Position numbers and translations under genes: made by a program. From Cyclobacterium amurskyense (GTDB taxonomy: Bacteria > Bacteroidota > Bacteroidia > Cytophagales > Cyclobacteriaceae): 64,000 bases of DNA. Location: positions 5,783,001 to 5,847,000 of the forward strand of contig NZ_CP012040.1 in NCBI RefSeq assembly GCF_001050135.1, written 5' to 3'. Shown here in pieces: positions 25,483-34,355 of the stretch (position 1 is its first letter; every line of letters begins with the position of its first letter). Under the pieces are notes generated by a model. That model had not been told where the DNA came from, ran no database searches, and saw only the letters and a list, made by a program, of their open reading frames with translations.

Positions 25483-28400
25483 TTAAAAAGATAAATTAAT
25501 ACCTATCGATGTGGTTCTGGAAAGTGGATAAGACGTCATGTCAAATCCTGGAACCAAGGTATTGTTTTGGTTAGCTGCCTGCCCTTCAGGATTGGCACCT
25601 TTATAATTGGTAAACATGGCCAGATTTTGAACTGACATGTAGATCCTTGATCCTTTTACCACTTTCAAACGCTCCAGAAAATTACCTGGAAGGGTATAGC
25701 CCACAGTAAGATTGGATATTCTCACATAGGAAGCATCTTCTACCCATAAACTTGACACCCTGTGTCCCCAACTAGGCCTTACTTGTGGAATACCTGAATG
25801 AATCCCATCTCCAGGATTTTCTGTACTCCTCCAACGATTTTCCCAGTCTTTGTCAACATTGAAAAATCCCTGAAGATTATCTGTGGTTTGACGCAAACCA
25901 TTCATAACCTGACCGCCACTTTGCCCATTGACTATTATGCCTAGGTCAATATTTTTGTAAGCAAAATTGTTGGTGAGTCCAAAAATAAAATCTGGATGTG
26001 GGTTTCCAATAATGGTATAATCCAACACATCATTGATCAAACCGTCTCCATTAACATCTTTATATTTCACATTTCCTTCGTAAACCTGAGGTGTTTTTAC
26101 AATATCAGGATTGTCCATATCCTCAGGAGTGTACACACCTTCCAACACAAATCCGTAAAACTGCCCAATTGGCTTTCCTACTACAGAAACGTGAGTGGGA
26201 TTTCCATCATTATTGCCTGCAAGAATTCTAACTGTATTGTCATTAAGAGACATCACTTTGTTTCTATTGAATGCAATATTGGCATTCACATCCCAATTGA
26301 ATTCCCCAACATATGGTGAGCCACCCAAGGCAATTTCTAGCCCCATATTTCTTACATTTCCCTGATTGATCGTTTGAGAATTAAAACCTGTTATGGTAGG
26401 AATAACATCATTCAGCAACATATTATTGCTTTCTCTACGATACAAGTCTATCAATAGACTAAGTCTGCTTTCCAAGAATTGAAAATCCAGTCCTAAATCA
26501 AACTGATTGGATTCCTCCCATGTCAAAAAAGGATTGGAAAGCCCTACTGAAGAAGCGGTAACTTGATTGGTACCAAATACATAAGATCCAGCACTTATGG
26601 AAGCAAGGTGCGCATAGTTACCTATATTATTGTTTCCACTTTTACCATAACTACCTCGAATTTTAAACTCATCCACCCAGTTGATATTTTGGAAAAAATC
26701 TTCCTCAGAAACTCTCCATGCTGCAGCAATAGAGGGGAACAAGGCAAAGCGGTTTTGATTTCCAAACCTTGAAGACCCATCCGAACGGAAAGTAGCTGTC
26801 AATAGGTATTTGTCTTTCAGCGCATAATTCACCCTTCCCAAATAAGAAATCATGCTCCACTCATTGATTGCTTCTCCCCAATTATCAATACTTTGAGCCG
26901 CATTAATGGTGGTTATAAGGTCATTTGGAAAAGGGCTTGCTCCTAATGAAATATTATTGGAAGTAAACTTTTGGGTAGTGTATCCAAGTAGAGCATTTAT
27001 CCTATGGTCTCCTCTGGTTAAATCATAATTTACTGTATTCTCTATCAGCCAATCAAAGCTGTTACTTCTGGAATTATAAGAGGAGCCTGTCCCTGGCGTA
27101 GGAGGCCTGTTAGATGCACCAATAGAGCTTGGTATGTACTGCTCATATTTCGACACTTCAAATATTGTATTTAAGGAGGACCTAAATCTTAAATTTGGCA
27201 GAATCTCCAACTCAGCAAATGCCAATCCAAGGTTTTGAAAGGTGTTTTGTTGCATTTTCATTTCCTGTAAGGCAAACAAAGGATTAACAAAACTCCAAGC
27301 CGAGTGAAAGCGACTTTGAGGTGCTACAATATATGGCTTAATGTTTCCATTGGCATCATATGGAGTAGAAATTGGGTTGGCCCAAATACTCACACCCAAA
27401 ATGTCATTTCTATTTAGATTGGTGTTGGCCCTATCTTGTTTGATAAAGGTAGGTTGAATAGACGCTCCTATTTTAAGTTTATTGGTGACATTACTTTCAA
27501 TACCCAGGTTACTACTGAATCTTTCTATGCCGGTATGTTTCAATACCCCCTCTTGCTTGAAGTAACCTAAACTAAAATTAATTCTAGAATCTTTGGTTCC
27601 TTTTTGCATGCTAAAATTATGGTCCTGAATTTTAGCTGTCTGTAAAACAAGATCATACCAGTCTGTTCCCTTACCTGATAGGGCATCCAAATTCCTATAT
27701 TCCTCAGGATAATCCGCCAAGGTAGGTTCTCTTCCTTCAGTTTGCCTAACTCCGATATCAATTCTATCGCGTTGAAATTGGGCAAATTCTCTTTGATCTA
27801 AAAGTTGTGGTCTACCCTTCTGTGGTACTTGTTGAACACCTACCATGGAAGAAAAATTAATGGTTGTCTGGTCAAGCTCACCTTTTTTGGTAGTAATCAT
27901 TATTACTCCATTGGCACCTCTGGAACCGTAAATGGCCGTAGAAGAAGCATCCTTTAGAATAGTAATAGACTCAATATTATTTGGGTCTATAAACATCAAA
28001 GGGTTTAGGGTTTGGTTCATCCCCGAAGAATAAGGCATTCCGTCGATTACATAGAGCGGTTCATTGCCTGCTCCCAAGGATCCACTCCCTCTGATTTTAA
28101 CTGAAGTACCTGCTCCAGGTGCACCAGATACTTGCTGGATTTGAACACCTGCAACTTGTCCCACCATTTTCTGATCCAAGGAAGAAACTGGAAGATTTTT
28201 GATCGCTTCCTGGTTTACAGATGAAACAGCTCCTGTAACATCTTCTTTTTTCTGAGTTCCATATCCTACTACTACCACCTCTTCCAAGGCAGCTTGATCA
28301 TCCATCAAGGTGATTGAAAAAGTAGTTTGATTACCTACAGTGAAGGTTTGGCTTTTATAACCTATAAAGGAGATTTTTATCACCGCCCCAGCCTCTGCAT

Positions 28401-28944
28401 TCAATGAGAATTTCCCATCAATGTCAGTGACAGTACCGGTGGTGGTACCATCAATAATTACCGTTGCTCCGGGGATAGGGTTGCCACTTTCATCTACCAC
28501 AGTTCCATTGATAGGTACAAATGCATTATCCGAATCCTGTGCAGGTGAAACTAGTTCAGAAACTTTGCCTTCGTTATTTTCAGATTCAAGACCGGGCTTT
28601 ACATAAATTGTATTGTTTACTCTTTTGAACTCAAATGATGTAACCTGCGCCAGGTGCTGAAGTACCTCTTTTAGATTGCTTTCTTCATAAGAAAAGGTAA
28701 ATCGATTCTTATCCTTGACTACTTTTTGATTGTAGGTAAAGTTAAAAAGGGTTTTTTCCTGGATTAGTCCCAGCACCTCTTTAAAAGTATTCGATTGAAC
28801 GCTTATACTTAGACTAACATCCTCTAAATTTTGGCTTTTCGAGGTGGTCGCCATTAGAAATTGCATTGCAATCACCTGTACAAGGAAGGCATATAAAAGC
28901 CTCTTTGATACCATGATCAATAGTTTTAGTAAATTAATTTCCAT
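25483..28944 (-). CDS. SusC/RagA TonB-linked outer membrane transporter with STN domain
   Basis: The 1153-residue transporter has a signal region (ATG at 28944, or an internal ATG at 28914), then an STN domain (about 42-115; SLSISVQSNTFKEVLGLIQE). A carboxypeptidase-regulatory-like domain follows (about 145-215; GTVVDESGNPIPGATVIIDG). The plug has EEVVVVGYGTQKKEDVTGAV and the SusC signature GSGSLGAGNEPLYVIDG, then a 22-strand-type barrel ending SIGINLSF. The STN domain indicates signalling to the FecR anti-sigma factor encoded immediately upstream. With SusD it imports an oligosaccharide. A hairpin lies between fecR and this gene. Confidence 0.95.
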   Translation of the reverse strand: MEINLLKLLIMVSKRLLYAFLVQVIAMQFLMATTSKSQNLEDVSLSISVQSNTFKEVLGLIQEKTLFNFTYNQKVVKDKNRFTFSYEESNLKEVLQHLAQVTSFEFKRVNNTIYVKPGLESENNEGKVSELVSPAQDSDNAFVPINGTVVDESGNPIPGATVIIDGTTTGTVTDIDGKFSLNAEAGAVIKISFIGYKSQTFTVGNQTTFSITLMDDQAALEEVVVVGYGTQKKEDVTGAVSSVNQEAIKNLPVSSLDQKMVGQVAGVQIQQVSGAPGAGTSVKIRGSGSLGAGNEPLYVIDGMPYSSGMNQTLNPLMFIDPNNIESITILKDASSTAIYGSRGANGVIMITTKKGELDQTTINFSSMVGVQQVPQKGRPQLLDQREFAQFQRDRIDIGVRQTEGREPTLADYPEEYRNLDALSGKGTDWYDLVLQTAKIQDHNFSMQKGTKDSRINFSLGYFKQEGVLKHTGIERFSSNLGIESNVTNKLKIGASIQPTFIKQDRANTNLNRNDILGVSIWANPISTPYDANGNIKPYIVAPQSRFHSAWSFVNPLFALQEMKMQQNTFQNLGLAFAELEILPNLRFRSSLNTIFEVSKYEQYIPSSIGASNRPPTPGTGSSYNSRSNSFDWLIENTVNYDLTRGDHRINALLGYTTQKFTSNNISLGASPFPNDLITTINAAQSIDNWGEAINEWSMISYLGRVNYALKDKYLLTATFRSDGSSRFGNQNRFALFPSIAAAWRVSEEDFFQNINWVDEFKIRGSYGKSGNNNIGNYAHLASISAGSYVFGTNQVTASSVGLSNPFLTWEESNQFDLGLDFQFLESRLSLLIDLYRRESNNMLLNDVIPTITGFNSQTINQGNVRNMGLEIALGGSPYVGEFNWDVNANIAFNRNKVMSLNDNTVRILAGNNDGNPTHVSVVGKPIGQFYGFVLEGVYTPEDMDNPDIVKTPQVYEGNVKYKDVNGDGLINDVLDYTIIGNPHPDFIFGLTNNFAYKNIDLGIIVNGQSGGQVMNGLRQTTDNLQGFFNVDKDWENRWRSTENPGDGIHSGIPQVRPSWGHRVSSLWVEDASYVRISNLTVGYTLPGNFLERLKVVKGSRIYMSVQNLAMFTNYKGANPEGQAANQNNTLVPGFDMTSYPLSRTTSIGINLSF

Positions 28945-29000
28945 AATTTTAAATGCTTAAAATTCTTTTCGGGTTAGTTAATTGATGAGTGTTTTGAGCT

Positions 29001-29033
29001 GGATCCAGAACTGTTACAGCAGTTACTGGATCC
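29001..29033 (-). promoter_or_regulatory. Hairpin in the fecR-susC intergenic transcript
   Basis: GGATCCAG (29001-29008) pairs with CTGGATCC (29026-29033), and inside it AACTG pairs with CAGTT, giving a 13-bp interrupted stem. It lies between the end of fecR and the start of susC. On the minus strand no T-run follows, so it is more likely an RNA processing or stability element, or a weak attenuator, than a full terminator. Confidence 0.45.
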
Positions 29034-29071
29034 TTTTCTTTTTCGCAAAGTATTACATAGGCTTTTAAGAT

Positions 29072-30019
29072 TTATTTACAATTTTTAAGATCTATATTAA
29101 TTGTTTTGGTACTTATATCTGTTTGGTATTCAAAATCCAAAATGTGCCGCAATCCCAGTAAGATCGTTTCTATCCGCTCTCCAGTATAAGCTCCAGTGAT
29201 CACACATTCAATTTCTTTTTGTGGCATATTCACTTCAATACTGACACCATATGCACGCTCCAAAATTGAAAAAACAGATGCCACTGTCTCCTCCTCAAAT
29301 ACCAATTTTCTAGTATGCCAACCAATAAAGAAATCTGGGTTCACTTCATTCACCTGGATTTGATCGGTATTTACAATGGCCTGTTGCCCTGGATTTAGTT
29401 CAACCCCTTCATTGGATTTCAAATTGGCAACTTTAACCCTACCGCTAGTTACTGTGATCTCAGGTTGAAAGTGTGTATTCACATTAAAGGAGGTTCCTAA
29501 AACAGTTACCTCTGAGGTTTCCGTAACCACTTTAAAGGGTTTCTCAGGATTTGGCTTGATATCAAAAAAAGCTTCCCCATTCAAATGAACTACGCGCAAC
29601 TCTTTAGCAAAAGTTTCTGGAAATTCAAGGCTACTATTTTCATTTAAACGCACCTTACTGCCATCTGATAAGGTAACGGTTGATCGCATCCCTTGATCGG
29701 TTCTCTTCACTAGCATCGGGATTTCAGCTTGTAAATTTGACATTTCCCATACGGCCAAGCCTATGAAAGCAAAAAATAAAAGTACGGCAGCAAATTTTCT
29801 AACCACCAAGTATACGCTCTTGCCTGCGGATTTTGGCTTCCCTTTGGATTCTATTTTTTTCCAAATGTTTAATTTTGATGCATTTATTTCATTTTGGGAA
29901 GGAGCTTTACCCAAATGTGCCAATTCATCTAGTAAAGAATCAAATTGACCATTCCTTTCAGGATCTAACTTCCCTGACCTGTATTTATTTGCCCACTTAA
30001 TTAATTGCTTCAACTGCAT
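29072..30019 (-). CDS. FecR-family anti-sigma factor
   Basis: This approximately 315-residue inner-membrane regulator is read from ATG 30019; an in-frame upstream ATG at 30052 adds 11 unlikely residues. A cytoplasmic N-terminal helical domain is followed by one membrane segment (FAAVLLFFAFIGLAV), the FecR domain (STVTLSDGSKVRLNENSSLE; VTVLGTSFNVNTHF) and a DUF4974 C-terminal domain (KLVFEEETVASVFSILERAY). It binds the ECF sigma factor encoded just upstream and releases it when the SusC STN domain signals substrate. Confidence 0.93.
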   Translation of the reverse strand: MQLKQLIKWANKYRSGKLDPERNGQFDSLLDELAHLGKAPSQNEINASKLNIWKKIESKGKPKSAGKSVYLVVRKFAAVLLFFAFIGLAVWEMSNLQAEIPMLVKRTDQGMRSTVTLSDGSKVRLNENSSLEFPETFAKELRVVHLNGEAFFDIKPNPEKPFKVVTETSEVTVLGTSFNVNTHFQPEITVTSGRVKVANLKSNEGVELNPGQQAIVNTDQIQVNEVNPDFFIGWHTRKLVFEEETVASVFSILERAYGVSIEVNMPQKEIECVITGAYTGERIETILLGLRHILDFEYQTDISTKTINIDLKNCK

Positions 30020-30168
30020 AAAACTCCAAAGGGTTATATAGGGAAGTACCATAACACCGAAGGATCAGCTAGTCGGAGCCGAAAAAAAATCTATTTTTTT
30101 TGTTTAGGCTAAATTATTTGCGGGTTTTGACCTTAATAGGCAATTTAAGTAAAAAAAAAGGTATCGCA

Positions 30169-30738
30169 TCAACACCAACTGACCAAGCAAATTACTATAA
30201 ACTCCAAGGATTGCCTTAGTAGGTACAATGCTCTTTTAATGTGATTTTCCACGGTGAAAACAGAAATCCCCAATTTTTCAGAAATCTGCTTGTTGCTCAA
30301 ATAACTAAACCTACTGAGGGTGAACACATTTCTACATTTTGCAGGCAATTTTTGAATTCCGCTCTCTAACAACTTACGGGTCTCTCTTTCTTCAAGGTAT
30401 TCATCAGTAGAGCAAATTCCCTTTGTATTTTTAATGAAATCCAACTGCTCTTTGCTCCATTTATTCTTTCGAATTTCTTTCGCAATTTGATTCCTTGCCG
30501 CACCAATAAGGTAAAATAGTACTGTAGGATGACTTAAGTTTGGTGGTTTTTTCCATATGGAAATAAAAATGTTTTGAACCACATCTTCGGATGTCTCGCG
30601 GTCTTGCATGACCTTGTACACATATCCAAATACCGAATCAAAATGGCGCTGGTAGAGCATCTCAAAAGCACGATGATTTTGATGCTCCCTAATTAACTGT
30701 AGCAGTTCTTGGTCACTATGGGTTTTAATATTGGTCAA
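30169..30738 (-). CDS. ECF RNA polymerase sigma factor (FecI-like)
   Basis: The 189-residue ECF sigma factor has region 2 at about 20-85 (AFEMLYQRHFDSVFGYVY; SEDVVQNIFISIWKK). Region 4 is at about 125-178 (LPAKCRNVFTLSRFSYLSNK; QISEKLGISVFTVENHIKRA). The C-terminal tail FIVICLVSWC is hydrophobic and cysteine-containing. It heads the minus-strand locus and should direct transcription of the SusC/SusD operon when released by FecR. The spacer to fecR is 149 bp, so fecR may have its own promoter. Confidence 0.93.
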   Translation of the reverse strand: MTNIKTHSDQELLQLIREHQNHRAFEMLYQRHFDSVFGYVYKVMQDRETSEDVVQNIFISIWKKPPNLSHPTVLFYLIGAARNQIAKEIRKNKWSKEQLDFIKNTKGICSTDEYLEERETRKLLESGIQKLPAKCRNVFTLSRFSYLSNKQISEKLGISVFTVENHIKRALYLLRQSLEFIVICLVSWC

Positions 30739-30936
30739 TTTTTGGGTCTATTCAACTAGCAATACGCTAATTAAAAGAATAAAATGCACAATCCAAATAA
30801 AGATATTCAGAAGAAAATACCTACACAAGTAAAACCAAAGAGATAGATTTTATAATCATATAAATAAAGAAGTAAATACAGGTCTATTAGACTACAACCT
30901 CTTCGCTATGGTTTAGAGTTAACTATTAAGAATAAT

Positions 30937-31155
30937 TTTAACCCGGATTATGTAAAAGAATTTCTCCGTCCTGACAATAGTCAGGGATGAAGCCTGTTCC
31001 GTGTTTACGGGAAGTGGTGTAATCACAATAAAATCAGGCTGTTTGGAGATTTTAGCATAGCACCGCTATGGTGAAATTGAAAACAGCAACGAAGTGGCTG
31101 ATTTTAAAGCGATTTCAGCACGTAATAGATTGTCTATTGCATATTTCGGGTTTAA
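30937..31155 (-). repeat. TTNAA-MITE copy D (209 bp, inverted) with TTTAA target duplications
   Basis: The element at 30942-31150 is inverted relative to copies A, B, C and E. It begins CCCGGATTATGTAAAAG and ends TTGCATATTTCGGG. It is bracketed by TTTAA at 30937-30941 and 31151-31155. It fills most of the 473-bp gap between the sigma factor and the next gene. The reading frame crossing it (31068-31424) is not a gene. Confidence 0.9.
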
Positions 31156-31211
31156 TTTACATTAAGAAAAAAGGAGAATTTCTAAAAGTAATTTTCATGT
31201 ATAGCAGCAAA

Positions 31212-32540
31212 CTACACTTTTGGGAATTCCCATTCCCCATGGTATTCGGGTGCAATGAATTGATTTGCTACCTTATTCCCATTAAACTTACCAGCGGCTT
31301 CATTCCAATTCAAATATTGGGTACCAGACCTGGCCGCAATATTTCCCATATGAGCATAAAGAGCTACATTTCTACCTGTTTCGATTGGGCAATTGGTAAC
31401 ACCTCTACTTCTTACACAGTCTAAGAAATTCAGCACATGAATTTCCATATCGCTCTTCCCTTTAAAGTTAAACTTTTCCTTGGCCAATAACGTGGCTTTT
31501 TCACTTTCTCCTTTGTCTCCTAGCCTAATACTCCAATCACCTCTATCTGCTAAAAGAACACCTTTTTCACCTACGAATTCCACCCCATAGGCTTTGTCAT
31601 AGGGACCTGTTTGTATTCCCGCCGTATGCGACCAATGAATCATATAATCCTCCATAGGGTAACTCACATCCATCATTTCATAAGTCTCACGGTAATAAGT
31701 ATCCATATTGTAATTGGCAGCAGAAGCAAGCACAGTTTTGGGTTCATGGCTTATTTTCTTAGCCCAAAGTGCCATGTCCAACAAGTGAACTCCCCAATCA
31801 GTCATCAAGCCTCCTCCATAATCCCAAAAATGCCTCCAACTACCATGCACATGATTGGGGTTATAAGCTCTTTTTTCTGCTGGACCTTGCCAAAGCGCAT
31901 AATCCAATCCTTCCGGAACCGACTGATTAGGTACTTTACTTGAACCCATACCATAAGGGAAATTGGCCCAAACATTCACTTTCTTAATCTCTCCAATTCC
32001 TCCTGAATGGATGTGTTGCATGGCACTATTCCATACTTCACCACTTCTTTGCTGTTGGCCAACCTGCACAACCCTATTGTATTTATTGGCTGCGGCCACC
32101 ATCACATTACACTCAGCAATACTGTTTGCCAAGGGTTTTTCCACATATACGTCTTTACCTGCCTGACAGGCATACACCGTAATCAAGCAATGCCAATGGT
32201 CTGGAGTACCAATAATAACAGCATCTATTTCTTGGTTATCAAGCAATTGCCTAAAATCTCCATAACCTTTCGGCGTTTGTTTAAATTCATCTTTTATATC
32301 TACCAATCTTTTCTCCAGAACATTCTGATCCACATCACAAATCCCAAGGCAGTTTACCTGGCCCGTTTTCATCATGTGGTGTAAAATATTAAAGCCTTTG
32401 CTTCTAGCCCCAATCAAGCCAATATTGATTTTATCATTGGTCGAAAAATTGGGTAAACCGGAATAAGCTGAGTGCATCATCCCTAAACCTGCTACTGTCA
32501 AAGTGCTGTTTTTTAGAAATGCTCTTCTAGATTGTTTCAT
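31212..32540 (-). CDS. Tat-exported Gfo/Idh/MocA family oxidoreductase
   Basis: This approximately 442-residue protein is read from the ATG at 32540 (32549 is also possible). An open stretch further upstream is not plausible, because it would bury the signal. The N-terminus MKQSRRAFLKNSTLTVAGLG is a twin-arginine signal. The Rossmann domain has KINIGLIGARSKGFNILHHM, then VIIGTPDHWHCLITVYACQ and the catalytic-type DVYVEKPLANSIAE (Lys of EKP present). The C-terminal domain has WRHFWDYGGGLMTDWGVHLLD. Exported Gfo/Idh proteins with tightly bound NAD are known to oxidise glycosides, for example at C3. It is transcribed apart from a DUF1080 gene 346 bp away, a pairing seen in 3-keto-glycoside pathways. 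Confidence 0.9.
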   Translation of the reverse strand: MKQSRRAFLKNSTLTVAGLGMMHSAYSGLPNFSTNDKINIGLIGARSKGFNILHHMMKTGQVNCLGICDVDQNVLEKRLVDIKDEFKQTPKGYGDFRQLLDNQEIDAVIIGTPDHWHCLITVYACQAGKDVYVEKPLANSIAECNVMVAAANKYNRVVQVGQQQRSGEVWNSAMQHIHSGGIGEIKKVNVWANFPYGMGSSKVPNQSVPEGLDYALWQGPAEKRAYNPNHVHGSWRHFWDYGGGLMTDWGVHLLDMALWAKKISHEPKTVLASAANYNMDTYYRETYEMMDVSYPMEDYMIHWSHTAGIQTGPYDKAYGVEFVGEKGVLLADRGDWSIRLGDKGESEKATLLAKEKFNFKGKSDMEIHVLNFLDCVRSRGVTNCPIETGRNVALYAHMGNIAARSGTQYLNWNEAAGKFNGNKVANQFIAPEYHGEWEFPKV

Positions 32541-32549
32541 ACTATTCAT

Positions 32550-32885
32550 TTTTTTCCAAATTGAATATAAATATTTAAAGTAAACTATGCCATTATTTCT
32601 TTTTTTAGAATTCAAAAAAAACAGCTTCTTACCTAAAATCACATGAGAAAAAGAACATATAGAGCAATTAGCATTAGATTTTCGAGGCAATTATATATGC
32701 TGTACCCAGCACTGTTCTCTGGGATTTTTTATAGGCCAATACAGTAATGTATCATTGCTATCAAGCAGAGGCAAAAGTATTTATTGAGAAAAAATCGTTC
32801 AAGAATAGAAATAATTATTTACTTTCAATATTTCCATGTTGAAATTGGAAAATAGCTTTAAGAAACAACTCAAAATTAACACGCA
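32550..32885. other. Divergent promoter region between Gfo/Idh and DUF1080 genes
   Basis: 336 bp between divergent starts. Reading frames here are short and unconvincing. No repeat copy or strong hairpin was found. Promoters for both neighbours should be here, but I cannot place them with confidence. Confidence 0.5.
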
Positions 32886-33887
32886 ATGAAAAATGTCATA
32901 AGTTCATTTTTATTATTATTATTTATTGTCGTTCACAGCCATGGCAATACCCTTTCAAACAATCAGTTGGCCAATCCTTTTCTGGGCATGTGGGGTCTGG
33001 AAATTGAAGGAGGAGGAGTCGGATGGCTTCATGTGCATGAGGATCAGGGTTTTTTAGATGCTGAGCTCCTATGGATTGGTGGAAGTGTCCTGCCCGTATC
33101 CAATGTATATTTGGCAAATGAAAACACACTCGTAGTCACTAGAACCAATATTTCAAAGAAAAGTGATGAGCGAAGCCATACCATTACCAATACCCTTAGA
33201 ATAGAAAAGACTGGAAACACTTTAAAAGGAACCATGTCAGGCCCACGAAGAAACGGAGAATATGTGGCAAATTTCACTGGGTTCCCAATGCCTGCCATGC
33301 CAGCCAAACCAGACCTTTCAAAGGTAGTTTATGGGCAACCCATTTCCTTGTTCAATAAGAAAGACCTAACAGGTTGGGAATTGATGAATCCCAAACAAAA
33401 AAATGGTTTCAAAGTAGAAAATGGAATATTGGTTAACGATCCGGTGCAACCTGAAAATGGTAAACACATATCTTATGGAAACATCCGTACCAAGCAGGAA
33501 TTCAAAGATTTCAACCTCAAACTGGAGGTAAATGTACCCAAAGGAAATAACAGTGGTGTTTATCTAAGGGGAATCTATGAAATTCAGGTGGTAGACTCCT
33601 ATGGAAATGACTTGGATTCGCACAACATGGGCGCATTGTACAGTCGTATACAACCTAGCCAAGCCGCAGAAAAACCAGCAGGCGAATGGCAAACAATGGA
33701 TATCACATTAGTAGACCGACATGTGACGGTAATATTAAATGGTAAAAAAATCATTGACAACCAACCTGCTTGGGGACCTACAGGTGGAGCCATGAGTGCT
33801 GATGTACTATCTGCTGGCCCTATCTATTTGCAAGGGGATCATGGGAATGTAAGTTACCGAAATATCATATTGACACCTGTAAAATAA
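32886..33887 (+). CDS. DUF1080 protein (3-keto-disaccharide hydrolase-like)
   Basis: The 333-residue secreted protein has a signal peptide of about 20-24 residues (ISSFLLLLFIVVHSHG). An N-terminal lipocalin-like segment covers about residues 30-140 (NPFLGMWGLEIEGGGVGWLH). The DUF1080 jelly roll covers about 150-330: LFNKKDLTGWELMNP, FKDFNLKLEVNVPKGNNSGV, YLRGIYEIQVVDSYG and AGEWQTMDITLVDRHVTVIL. Structurally characterised members cleave 3-keto-glycosides. Together with the divergent exported Gfo/Idh oxidoreductase it suggests periplasmic oxidation followed by cleavage. A strong terminator follows. Confidence 0.9.
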   Translation: MKNVISSFLLLLFIVVHSHGNTLSNNQLANPFLGMWGLEIEGGGVGWLHVHEDQGFLDAELLWIGGSVLPVSNVYLANENTLVVTRTNISKKSDERSHTITNTLRIEKTGNTLKGTMSGPRRNGEYVANFTGFPMPAMPAKPDLSKVVYGQPISLFNKKDLTGWELMNPKQKNGFKVENGILVNDPVQPENGKHISYGNIRTKQEFKDFNLKLEVNVPKGNNSGVYLRGIYEIQVVDSYGNDLDSHNMGALYSRIQPSQAAEKPAGEWQTMDITLVDRHVTVILNGKKIIDNQPAWGPTGGAMSADVLSAGPIYLQGDHGNVSYRNIILTPVK

Positions 33888-33927
33888 TCAGCATTAGTCG
33901 ACTTACTTCCAAGGTATTTAACCTAAT

Positions 33928-33957
33928 AAAAACCACAGGCTTGTTCCTGTGGTTTTT
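33928..33957 (+). terminator. Rho-independent terminator of the DUF1080 gene
   Basis: AAAAACCACAGG (33928-33939) pairs perfectly with CCTGTGGTTTTT (33946-33957) around a 6-base loop. The descending arm supplies the T run. Confidence 0.85.
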
Positions 33958-33960
33958 GTA

Positions 33961-34355
33961 TTTAAACATTGTGCTTTTCTGAAATAAATACTTCAATACG
34001 AGCAAAATCGAATAAATACTTTCCTGTTTTTGCAAATTTATGTCAACTGTTCCTCCATTTTGAAACCACAGGTTTAATCGAAAGAATAGCCATGCCAAAA
34101 CAGAATTCTAAAAAAAAATATTTACATTCAAAGCTTTAAACTCCTATTCTGCAAAGAAATTCACCCTTCTTTTCCTGATAATAGGTTATAAGGTAATGTA
34201 TTCGCAAAAAAATCAGTTTTCCCAACACTGCTGGGACTTCTGCCAAAACCGCAATGATTGACGGATTATGAACCTATACCTACGAAGGACAAAGTCGCTT
34301 TTGCATGTCTTGGCTTAAAATAAATCACCCCTATCATTTTAAACTTTATTCATTC
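33961..34355. other. Intergenic region, no gene seen
   Basis: About 395 bp between the DUF1080 terminator and the PepSY gene. A short open frame leads into the PepSY gene from an ATG at 34305 but adds residues unlike a membrane-protein N-terminus. No RNA gene or repeat is recognised. Confidence 0.45.

Noticed and set aside
32541..32690. N-terminal extension of the exported Gfo/Idh protein
   Set aside because: It would place about 50 unrelated residues before the twin-arginine signal. The ATG at 32540 or 32549 is the natural start.
22595..33887. Assigning a named polysaccharide substrate to the SusCD/sulfatase locus
   Set aside because: No glycoside hydrolase or polysaccharide lyase is present in the window, and SusCD and sulfatases alone do not define the glycan.
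34196..34355. Possible gene relic before the PepSY gene
   Set aside because: Short translated stretches in both strands showed no recognisable family and contain stops.
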